Origin: a virus
Strand: one strand, 5' to 3'
IMG/VR virus record: IMGVR_UViG_3300020122_000036
Coordinates: 1-28,623 of that record
DNA length: 28,623 bases
Shown: in pieces, positions 1-6,424 of the stretch
Numbering within the stretch: position 1 is the first letter of the stretch
Layout: every line of letters starts with the position of its first letter
The notes under the pieces: model-generated
What the model was told of the DNA's origin: nothing
What the model saw: only the letters and a program-made list of their open reading frames with translations
The model's database searches: none
Position numbers and translations under genes: made by a program

Positions 1-411
1 AGCATTAGCACTTGCAAGGACTGCTGCGTCTGCTGTTGCTTGTGCTGCGCTTACGGGCTTGTCGGCATCTGCTGTGTTGTCTACGTCTGAAAGGCCAATG
101 TCGGATTTTGTTAATTCAATATTGCCATCAATATCTGGGAGTATATCGTTAACAGACGATACAGTACCTCCACCCTCGGGAATCATTTCAACTGTTGCAA
201 AAGCGGTAGGGCTAGTCGGTTGTGGCGTCCCTGGAGCATATCCGGCTTCTGATTCAACTTCTAGCCCACCATCCTTTAAGTTAAGGAATGAAACGTTATT
301 GTCTTTTCGAAGTGCATTGTCCTTTATCGCTGTTATTTCCTCGTTATCGTTTGATTTTATTATTTGATCGGTGAGAGAGTTAAGCTGGCTTACGCTTCGT
401 TTTGTTGGCAT
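1..411 (-). CDS. Tail fibre / receptor-binding protein, N-terminal part (runs off the window)
   Basis: The ORF starts at the ATG at 409-411 and stays open for 137 codons to base 1, so the C-terminus lies outside the window. Residues about 108-131 read LTKSDIGLSDVDNTADADKP followed by an alanine-rich stretch. This is the linker motif common in phage tail fibres and side fibres (LTKxDVGLxNVDNTxDxxKP), which lies before the trimeric shaft. The N-terminus (MPTKRSVSQLNSLTDQII) is helical and may anchor the protein to the tail. It overlaps the end of the upstream completion-protein gene by 22 bases, so translation is probably coupled. The family call is fairly safe. Receptor and full length cannot be judged. 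Confidence 0.75.
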   Translation of the reverse strand, partial: MPTKRSVSQLNSLTDQIIKSNDNEEITAIKDNALRKDNNVSFLNLKDGGLEVESEAGYAPGTPQPTSPTAFATVEMIPEGGGTVSSVNDILPDIDGNIELTKSDIGLSDVDNTADADKPVSAAQATADAAVLASANA

Positions 412-953
412 AGGTTTTTAAAGCATGAATTTGCTCCGGTTATAGTGATTGTGTAATCAACATAAATAAATATGTAGTCGAGTGGAATAGTATCTAGTCC
501 AAATTCTTCGTTAAAAGCATTGGTTGTATTTATTTCAATATCGCCTGGTTGAACTTGAATTGTATCTGCCTTTAATGAAATAGACAATGCCTTATTATTC
601 AAGATATGAATAGCGTTTGCCAAATCTTCGCCTACGCTGATTGAATCATAAATTGAATTATTAAATTCTTTTTTTCTTTTACAAAAAACTAATCGCATTG
701 GATAGTCTTTTTGTATCCAAGGCTCACATGAAACAGATTGCTCTTCGTCAAGTTCTTCGCTTGAAATAGTTCCAATCAGTCTATGATACGTAAATGAATC
801 TTCAACATTTAACGCCGACCATTCGCCTTTGCAAAACGTAGAAGGGATTTCTTTACCGTCAATAGCATTCTTTTCAACCAACCCTTTCGGCTTTGGCATA
901 TACCCTATTTCAGATAGTAGCGAATCTAAATATGTAATTACTTCATTTAACAT
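390..953 (-). CDS. Probable tail terminator / head-tail completion protein
   Basis: A 187-residue protein without a motif I can name securely. Its place, directly after a gp10-like completion protein and before the tail fibre gene, and its mixed alpha/beta composition fit a tail terminator (lambda gpU-like). The N-terminal helix (MLNEVITYLDSLLSEIG) is followed by beta-rich sequence, and the C-terminal segment (DYIFIYVDYTITITG) looks like paired beta strands, as in terminator proteins that close the tail tube. It overlaps the upstream gene by 11 bases and the downstream fibre gene by 22. The role is inferred from position and could instead be another connector protein. Confidence 0.6.
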   Translation of the reverse strand: MLNEVITYLDSLLSEIGYMPKPKGLVEKNAIDGKEIPSTFCKGEWSALNVEDSFTYHRLIGTISSEELDEEQSVSCEPWIQKDYPMRLVFCKRKKEFNNSIYDSISVGEDLANAIHILNNKALSISLKADTIQVQPGDIEINTTNAFNEEFGLDTIPLDYIFIYVDYTITITGANSCFKNLCQQNEA

Positions 954-1488
954 TTAAATATTTGTTCATTTGTTCAACAACTAATTCAGCGTATGTTTGT
1001 CGTTCGTTTTCAGAAAGTGAAAAGATTTTTGTATCGTATTTTCCTTCTGCACCTAAACGCTTATTGTTGTTTTCTTCATTCAAAGTAATAATTGCCGATC
1101 CGTTAACTAGTTTAGGGCCTTTAACAAAGTCGCTTTCTAATCGACCAAATAAAGAAAGAATAACCTTTCCGACTTTACGGCCTACTTTTTTACGGTATGA
1201 AGTATATGAATCGAAGTATCCTGTTTGATGCGGTTTTTTATCCGAAAATGTTACCTCTCCATTCTTTCCTTTCGGTGGGAACTTCTTTGGTGCATTTTTA
1301 GGGTTCACATAAAGAGGCGTATCCGTATCGTACTTCCCAATTCCTTTACCTTCTGAATCTAATCCGTTTTGAAATATCCTTTCACCCACTTCTGAATTAA
1401 CTGTTATCGATGCACTTAGCACAGCTTTATTCAATACTTCTTGATTGAATTGCTTATTCAATTTATCAAAGTATTTAGAGCCTTTCAT
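943..1488 (-). CDS. HK97 gp10-like / virion morphogenesis head-tail connector protein
   Basis: A basic protein of 181 residues. It has an N-terminal helix (about 1-30) and a segment rich in G, D and K (FQNGLDSEGKGIGKYD, about 39-54). That segment resembles the loop in phage virion morphogenesis and gp10-type proteins, where a region giving positions of chemical groups such as 'GxxiGkY' precedes a basic helix. The following KKPHQTGYFDSYTSYRKKVG fits the 'TGxLxxSi' segment of this group. Family members sit at the head-tail junction. The ATG overlaps the previous stop by four bases (ATGA), so translation is coupled. The call rests on motif resemblance plus position after the capsid gene. Confidence 0.6.
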   Translation of the reverse strand: MKGSKYFDKLNKQFNQEVLNKAVLSASITVNSEVGERIFQNGLDSEGKGIGKYDTDTPLYVNPKNAPKKFPPKGKNGEVTFSDKKPHQTGYFDSYTSYRKKVGRKVGKVILSLFGRLESDFVKGPKLVNGSAIITLNEENNNKRLGAEGKYDTKIFSLSENERQTYAELVVEQMNKYLNVK

Positions 1489-2525
1489 GGTGCGTAAGCA
1501 ACTGTTTTAATGGATGAATTACAATGGAAACAAATATCTTTAGGGATAATCATGTTGTTTAGAATAGCACTCATTGTGCGCTCAAATTCTAATTCATACA
1601 TATCTCTCAGTTCCTGATTATTCTCTTTGTATACTGTAATGGCCGAATTTTGTCTTTTAGAATAAATAATTTCATCCATCAATAACACTCCCGATTTATA
1701 TAAAATTGGCATCCCCAATGATGGAGCAATCGTACACAAAAACGGCTCTATGTTGCATTCTAATGAATAAGAAATGCTTATTCCTCCTGTAGATTGCCCA
1801 CCTATTAGATTCGACTCAATTACATCTGAATCGATTGCTATTTCTCTATAACTTAAATATGAATAGTTGCCATTGTAAGTGTTAGTACATCCTGAGCAAT
1901 GGCCTTTATATAGGTCTGCTTGGTTATGTGAAATGTCTGAATCTGTGCAAATGAATAGATTTAATGGCTTTGATCCTGAGTTGTATTTTTTATTTACTAC
2001 AACATTTACCGCCTTTCCAGCGGTAGCCATAACGGCAATTGTATCTAATTTTTCACCTGTCACAAGGTCATAAACATACACGCTTATAGACTTTGTTTCA
2101 TTTCCAAAAAAAGAAATACTTGCTAGGTTGAACGAAAAATATGGATATGATTTTAATTTATATTGAACCCCTTTCAACTTTCCAGCCTCGGAAGGGATAG
2201 TGTTTTTCTCTTTAAATATTCCAATCGTTCCGTTTTCAATAACAGAACGAGCTAAAAATTTTGTAGCACTATTTTTTACGTGCTGAATTATAAGATTTGT
2301 AGCAAACGAAATCTTGTCTTTAATCATTCTTACACCTGATGCGTACTCGTCAGAAATAGAAGCATCGGCATCTTTAACTGTTAATCCAGTTAAATCATTA
2401 ATGTATAACTGAGAAATGGATGGAGTATTATCACATGTTCTTTTTACCCCAATAATATTTTCAAAACATCTCATTGTGGTTGTTCCCTTCTCGTAATCGT
2501 CTGAATAGTCATCGCTATATGCCAT
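1485..2525 (-). CDS. Structural protein of unknown function downstream of the major capsid protein
   Basis: A 346-residue protein I cannot assign to a named family. The N-terminus holds a tandem tyrosine/aspartate motif (YSDDYSDDYEKG, residues 3-14). A close copy occurs in the large distal tail protein at 14421-16700. Several Cys pairs are visible (C20/C31, the CSGC segment near 210, and CFHC near the C-terminus), which would suit metal binding or disulfides in a virion protein. The middle is beta-rich. It lies between the capsid gene and two head-tail completion genes, so a head decoration, adaptor or connector role is likely. It is separated from the capsid gene by a hairpin terminator and overlaps the next gene by four bases. 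Confidence 0.6.
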   Translation of the reverse strand: MAYSDDYSDDYEKGTTTMRCFENIIGVKRTCDNTPSISQLYINDLTGLTVKDADASISDEYASGVRMIKDKISFATNLIIQHVKNSATKFLARSVIENGTIGIFKEKNTIPSEAGKLKGVQYKLKSYPYFSFNLASISFFGNETKSISVYVYDLVTGEKLDTIAVMATAGKAVNVVVNKKYNSGSKPLNLFICTDSDISHNQADLYKGHCSGCTNTYNGNYSYLSYREIAIDSDVIESNLIGGQSTGGISISYSLECNIEPFLCTIAPSLGMPILYKSGVLLMDEIIYSKRQNSAITVYKENNQELRDMYELEFERTMSAILNNMIIPKDICFHCNSSIKTVAYAP

Positions 2526-2532
2526 AATAGTA

Positions 2533-2566
2533 AAATTAAGCCCTCACATTTGCAAGGGCTTAATTT
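2533..2566 (-). terminator. Strong hairpin terminator after the major capsid gene
   Basis: A perfect 12-bp inverted repeat (2533-2544 with 2555-2566, core AAGCCCT/AGGGCTT) encloses a 10-base loop. It starts 2 bases past the capsid stop codon in transcription order. The minus strand continues TTACTATT after the T-rich 3' arm, giving a modest U-tract. The arms are nearly symmetric, so it could act in both directions. It probably trims or reduces readthrough from the capsid gene into the completion genes. Confidence 0.7.
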
Positions 2567-2568
2567 AT

Positions 2569-3624
2569 TTATGCAGGGTTTACAATTTTTAATTTGTTCA
2601 CACCAGTAACACCATCATAGATGTCGCCATCATAATAAAGATCAGTCGGAACACCAACCGCTTTAAATGATAGGAACATAAAGAAATGCCACTCTCCACA
2701 GTTATCATACTTAGCTCTAAAATCAAATGTGATTCCAGTTCCAGGATGAGTAAGTGTAGTTTGAATGTAATTTTCTTGCATGAAAGCATTCTTACCAGTA
2801 AACGCATTATACGTTAACACTTGAACTGCTCCGGCATCTAACATCAAGAAGTCAGCAGCAGAACCTAATGAATCCTTAATGTAACGATCAGGAATGAAAG
2901 ATCCTCTTAACCCAACTTGTTGAGCAAGCAAAGCAACATTCAAACCATTATCAGCACAGCAAGATGCATCCAATTTAGTGTAAGCCTTTTGGATTTCACC
3001 AAAACCTAATACGTATGGATTTGCACAGTAACCAGCATTTTCAGCAGCGTAATTGATTTCTGAAATGAAGTTATCAGAAACACCACCATCTGTTTTCTTT
3101 GTTGCAACCGTTTTAACGTCATCAACAACCCCTTCTTCGTCTACTCCGTAATTACCAGCAAGGGCAACTACTTGATCGGCTAAGATGGGATCCATTGCAC
3201 GAATTAAACCATCCATCATGTCTAATTGAACTGATTGGATATAGCTTTCGTCAGACTCACAAATGTAAGCCAATTCAGCCATCTCAATCTTACGCTCAAC
3301 ACTTACGCCGACCGCTGGATCAATTGTGTATGTTTCTGAACGGTTACCGTGTGGCGTTACAGCAGTACAATCTTTTCTGTTTACAGAAGTTGTAATGTCA
3401 GTTGTAAGTATACGGGGAGTATACAGCAATTCAATTGTTTTGATTTTGTTTCCACCTGGAGAAACTGTTTTATTCAATACACCATTGGTATTGACAGGCG
3501 AGAAAAGGAATTGGGTTAATCCCGTTTCGTTTAGCTTTAAAAGTCGTGCTTTATCACAACCGAAATAGCCGTTGATTTTTGCCTGACCATCTGGACAAGC
3601 AATTAAACTTGATATATAAGACAT
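2569..3624 (-). CDS. Major capsid protein (HK97-like fold, Bacteroidota phage type)
   Basis: A 351-residue protein, the usual size for an HK97-fold capsid subunit. It directly follows a coiled-coil scaffold-like gene, which is the standard scaffold-capsid pairing. Visible features are a helix with conserved acids and aromatics (ELAYICESDESYIQSV, about 116-131), a spine-helix-like stretch (LDMMDGLIRAMDPILADQVV), and a C-terminal beta region (TGITFDFRAKYDNCGEWHFF) of the kind that closes the axial domain. It is rich in Cys (about ten), unusual for capsid proteins in general. The start ATG lies at the end of a structured leader, and a terminator follows the stop. Assignment is from position, size and sequence style, and no single diagnostic motif exists. 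Confidence 0.8.
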   Translation of the reverse strand: MSYISSLIACPDGQAKINGYFGCDKARLLKLNETGLTQFLFSPVNTNGVLNKTVSPGGNKIKTIELLYTPRILTTDITTSVNRKDCTAVTPHGNRSETYTIDPAVGVSVERKIEMAELAYICESDESYIQSVQLDMMDGLIRAMDPILADQVVALAGNYGVDEEGVVDDVKTVATKKTDGGVSDNFISEINYAAENAGYCANPYVLGFGEIQKAYTKLDASCCADNGLNVALLAQQVGLRGSFIPDRYIKDSLGSAADFLMLDAGAVQVLTYNAFTGKNAFMQENYIQTTLTHPGTGITFDFRAKYDNCGEWHFFMFLSFKAVGVPTDLYYDGDIYDGVTGVNKLKIVNPA

Positions 3625-3737
3625 AGTTGTCGTTAATTTAAAGTTAATTAAATTCCTCTTTTATAGCTTTGGATTTTGCTGTTGAAGGTACGCCTTCGCC
3701 GACTAGATCCTCTGTTTATGTCGGAGGCGACAACTAT
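3623..3737 (-). promoter_or_regulatory. Structured 5' leader of the capsid mRNA, possible translational control element
   Basis: The 138-base gap between scaffold and capsid genes holds nested inverted repeats. An outer helix pairs ATAGTTGTCG (minus 3737-3728) with CGACAACTAT (minus 3632-3623), and the second arm includes the first two bases of the capsid ATG. An inner helix pairs 3720-3724 with 3699-3703 and 3725-3729 with 3691-3695 around a 3-base bulge. A competing hairpin, GAAGG/CCTTC (3684-3688 with 3693-3697), overlaps the inner helix. Folding could hide the start region. No Bacteroidota promoter match was seen in the gap. Function is inferred. Confidence 0.5.
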
Positions 3738-3762
3738 GCTTTATTATACGTGGCTTAAAAGA

Positions 3763-4578
3763 CTATTTACCATCTGCCGCCTTAAGTGCGGAAGGGTGTA
3801 ATTGTCTTCCAGTATCTTGTTGCTGATTTCCACCAGCATTGTTATTGTTTCCTGTAAATATAGGTGTTCTTTGCCCAGCATCATTCTTTTTGATGTATTT
3901 TTTTTCAGTAGCAATAAATTCTATCACTGCATCAGGAGAAAGGAAACCGCCTGCCTTGTTTGGATCTGTCCATCTTTTACCCTCGGCATTCAATACAATC
4001 GGCTGATCCTGTTCATCAAAGTCAATATTTACATTTTCTTTGATAAGGCTATTCATATGAAACTGCTCCGCTTCTGTTAGGGATGCTAACTTTGGCTGAA
4101 CTTTCAATATTGAATCCTTTAATACAGATTGAACTTTAAATGCCTTGAATTGACCTGCAAATTCAGTTTCTTTTGCCTGTAAAGCCTCTTGTGCTTGTTG
4201 TGCCGCAGACTTGTAATCAACAATTAACTTGTTTGACTTTTCAAGTTTTTCATTCAATTCCTTTAGTGCACCGTCAGATGTTTTCAAAGAAAGCTCTGTA
4301 AGCTCTTGCTCTTTTGCTTTTACCTTAGACTCTGCAAGTGAAACATATTCTTCCCACTTAGTAAATTGAGAAGTTTCTTCTGCCGTCAAACCAAATGCAG
4401 ATTTAATTCTGGTTTGAACCGGGCCAAGTGTTTGTCCTATCCAAGTAGATTTTAAAGCATCCTCATCAACAACTTTAACTGTTGACTTAACTACAAATTT
4501 TTCATCAAACTTTTGTTTGAACTCTTCAAATGTTGTAGCCTCAATTCCTGTGTAACCTGTTAAATCTTTTAATTCCAT
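3763..4578 (-). CDS. Capsid scaffolding protein
   Basis: A 271-residue, highly charged protein with a long coiled coil (about 75-150, rich in E, K, A, Q and L, for example KVKAKEQELTELSLKT). It has a Gln/Asn-rich low-complexity segment (NNNNAGGNQQQ) near the C-terminus and a basic tail (GRQLHPSALKAADGK). This is the architecture of phage scaffolding proteins, where the helical centre shapes the procapsid and the C-terminus binds capsid subunits. It sits immediately upstream of the capsid gene. No protease motif is visible, so the scaffold probably leaves intact or is cleaved by an unseen enzyme. The next gene is separated by the structured leader. Confidence 0.85.
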   Translation of the reverse strand: MELKDLTGYTGIEATTFEEFKQKFDEKFVVKSTVKVVDEDALKSTWIGQTLGPVQTRIKSAFGLTAEETSQFTKWEEYVSLAESKVKAKEQELTELSLKTSDGALKELNEKLEKSNKLIVDYKSAAQQAQEALQAKETEFAGQFKAFKVQSVLKDSILKVQPKLASLTEAEQFHMNSLIKENVNIDFDEQDQPIVLNAEGKRWTDPNKAGGFLSPDAVIEFIATEKKYIKKNDAGQRTPIFTGNNNNAGGNQQQDTGRQLHPSALKAADGK

Positions 4579-4586
4579 GTGAGAGA

Positions 4587-4925
4587 TTATTTTTTAATTA
4601 CTTTTTTACTAGCTGAATTTTTAATTTCTTCTTTTACAACTTCTTTGGCTGCATTTTCAAGCATCTCAGGCAGTTCGTCTTTGATTGATTCAATTAACTC
4701 TTCTTCAGTAACATCGAAAGCTTCGCCACTTGTTCCTTCGTGTTCATTACCCTCCCCACTTGCGGAAGGCTTCACAAAATCGGGTACCTCTTCCTCTGGC
4801 AATTCTTGTAACATCATGCCGTAATCTAAAAGCATATCAGGATTTTTAGCCAGTCGAGGCGAAACCCATTTTACTTTACCAGTTTTAATCTGGATGGCTC
4901 TGTGCATTTTGTTTTTGTCAATCAT
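4587..4925 (-). CDS. Small acidic head-region protein of unknown function
   Basis: A 112-residue protein. The N-terminal part (about 10-45) has the pattern AIQIKTGKVKWVSPRLAKNP, followed by an acidic linker rich in E, P, S and G and a helical, charged C-terminal part ending KKVIKK. Its position before the scaffold gene, 8 bases apart, suggests a head-assembly accessory protein. I do not recognise a family with a proven function. Original linkage to the MuF-like gene was probably broken by the HNH gene that now lies between them. Confidence 0.55.
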   Translation of the reverse strand: MIDKNKMHRAIQIKTGKVKWVSPRLAKNPDMLLDYGMMLQELPEEEVPDFVKPSASGEGNEHEGTSGEAFDVTEEELIESIKDELPEMLENAAKEVVKEEIKNSASKKVIKK

Positions 4926-4967
4926 GATACCAATTTAATTTATTTTTTATAATAACCCAAATTTAAT

Positions 4968-5489
4968 TTAAACGCCTACCCAAGTTTTGCCTAAGCGAAC
5001 GTCTGAAATTGTTCTCCGATGTACATTATACATTACTCCGATATCCGTATCTGATAAACCTAATTCTATGAAATGCCTAATATCCTTTACTTTTAATTCA
5101 GATAATTTAGCCTTATGATGTATGTCGCCTATTGCTTTTCTTAATACATGCCTAGCATGAAGTACGTTTTCACTACATGTTACCCACTCTAAATTTTCAA
5201 TAGAATTATTCAGCTTGTTACCATCCTTATGGTTTATTTGCTTTGAATTTAAAGGATTTGCAATAAAATACTTGCCAATAAGTCTATGAACATACTCCTT
5301 TGTATTAATCTTATTGCCATGTCTGAAACATACACACCAATACCCATTTGAATTAATATGAGGCTTTAACATTCTTTGAGGCTCGCTCTTGATATTATTT
5401 TCAGGCCCCATCGATTTAAATGACCTAACATTTCCATAATTAGATATCTGATATCCATTATGCTCTAATATATCCTTCCAAATTTCCAT
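4968..5489 (-). CDS. NUMOD4-HNH homing endonuclease
   Basis: A free-standing HNH endonuclease. A NUMOD4-type N-terminus (EIWKDILEHNGYQISNYGNV, residues 2-21) is followed by the HNH core with INHKDG (85-90) and NNSIENLEWVT (94-104). A C-terminal helix-turn-helix segment (LSDTDIGVMYNVHRRTISDV) should bind DNA. Such enzymes cut a phage allele lacking the gene so that repair copies it in. I chose the ATG at 5489 because the NUMOD4 domain begins there. An in-frame GTG at 5522 would add 11 unlikely residues. It stands between minor head and head-accessory genes as an extra, non-structural gene. Confidence 0.9.
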   Translation of the reverse strand: MEIWKDILEHNGYQISNYGNVRSFKSMGPENNIKSEPQRMLKPHINSNGYWCVCFRHGNKINTKEYVHRLIGKYFIANPLNSKQINHKDGNKLNNSIENLEWVTCSENVLHARHVLRKAIGDIHHKAKLSELKVKDIRHFIELGLSDTDIGVMYNVHRRTISDVRLGKTWVGV

Positions 5490-5524
5490 ATACAAATATA
5501 GTAAATTTGGCGGTATGTACACAC

Positions 5525-6424
5525 CTATTTAGAATGATATTTTAACCTAACAGCCCTATCTATCCACTCTTTAGGAACTCTCGAAGTTATAACTGGAATC
5601 AAATTATGCAAACATCGATACCCCCCTACAAATGAGAAGATTGTGTCTGAATTTGTATTTGCATTCATTCCCTGCCAGGGATAACCACACTTACCAACAT
5701 TTTTCCCTGCACCCCAATCCTGTATCTCTTTTTTATGATACCAATTCCCATGTCTTTCTTCACAAAAACAACGAGTGTCAGCAACTTCACCACCTTGGTA
5801 CTTATAAAACTCTAGTCCTAAGTCTTCGCTGATTACTTTCGTATACTGCCTGTCTGATACTGCAAATGAATCGTAAGCAACCCTTTTAACGTAACGAGTA
5901 AGTAGTCCGTCTGACTTTTCCGTATTCGTAGCAACCTCCCTAATAGCGTTCATTGCATCGGTAAACGTTCCTCCATTTGTGACAGAAGATAATAAACTGT
6001 CTTTGATAGGGGAAATTATCTGAGCCGAAACAGCATCCTGTGAAAGCAAGTCGATTGCGTTCGTTTGTGTTACCCTTAAAGTGCTTTGGTAAACGCTTTG
6101 AGGCTCGAACGTATCAATTATTTTATAGAAATAACTATTGTTGATCGTTGCCTGTGTATTAAACTCTTTTGCAAAGGACGTAAGCGATTTAATGTATTCG
6201 TCATCGATTATAACGCTTTCTAATTCGTTCGAAATGGTATTTATTAACTGAATATTCTTATTGTTAAAGACAAATTTACCGTCAACAATATCCATTTGAG
6301 ATACCAACCGTTCGGCTTCATTGAGCATATTTATTTGTGCTCGATCTGATGCCGTAACCATTTTATCCGGCACACTTGTAAGGCGTGACATCTTCTCCTT
6401 AATTATTTCGTCAAGCGTTGGCAT
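5525..6424 (-). CDS. MuF-like minor head / head morphogenesis protein
   Basis: A 299-residue protein right after the portal gene, the normal place of a Mu gpF-like minor head protein that enters the capsid and may help DNA packaging or ejection. The C-terminal third has the conserved pattern of the Bacteroidota versions: DTRCFCEERHG (216-226), then GKCGYPWQG and GGYRCLHNLIPV (267-278), in which paired Cys and His probably bind zinc. The N-terminal 200 residues are helical, as usual. The ATG overlaps the portal stop by 14 bases. The HNH gene begins just past its stop. Confidence 0.85.
   Translation of the reverse strand: MPTLDEIIKEKMSRLTSVPDKMVTASDRAQINMLNEAERLVSQMDIVDGKFVFNNKNIQLINTISNELESVIIDDEYIKSLTSFAKEFNTQATINNSYFYKIIDTFEPQSVYQSTLRVTQTNAIDLLSQDAVSAQIISPIKDSLLSSVTNGGTFTDAMNAIREVATNTEKSDGLLTRYVKRVAYDSFAVSDRQYTKVISEDLGLEFYKYQGGEVADTRCFCEERHGNWYHKKEIQDWGAGKNVGKCGYPWQGMNANTNSDTIFSFVGGYRCLHNLIPVITSRVPKEWIDRAVRLKYHSK

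Noticed and set aside
59-367. Plus-strand ORF of 102 codons at the left edge
   Set aside because: It is antisense to the tail fibre gene, which has the recognisable fibre linker motif. The plus-strand protein is Ser-rich and has no motif.
2598-2807. Minus-strand ORF of 69 codons within the capsid gene in another frame
   Set aside because: Fully inside a strongly supported capsid gene, with no ribosome site or conserved feature.
5493-5500. TATATTTG, a match to the Bacteroidota -7 promoter box TAnnTTTG, three bases before the HNH ATG
   Set aside because: No TTG or TTTG element lies at the proper distance upstream, and the start would fall on the ATG itself. One eight-base match in AT-rich DNA can be chance.
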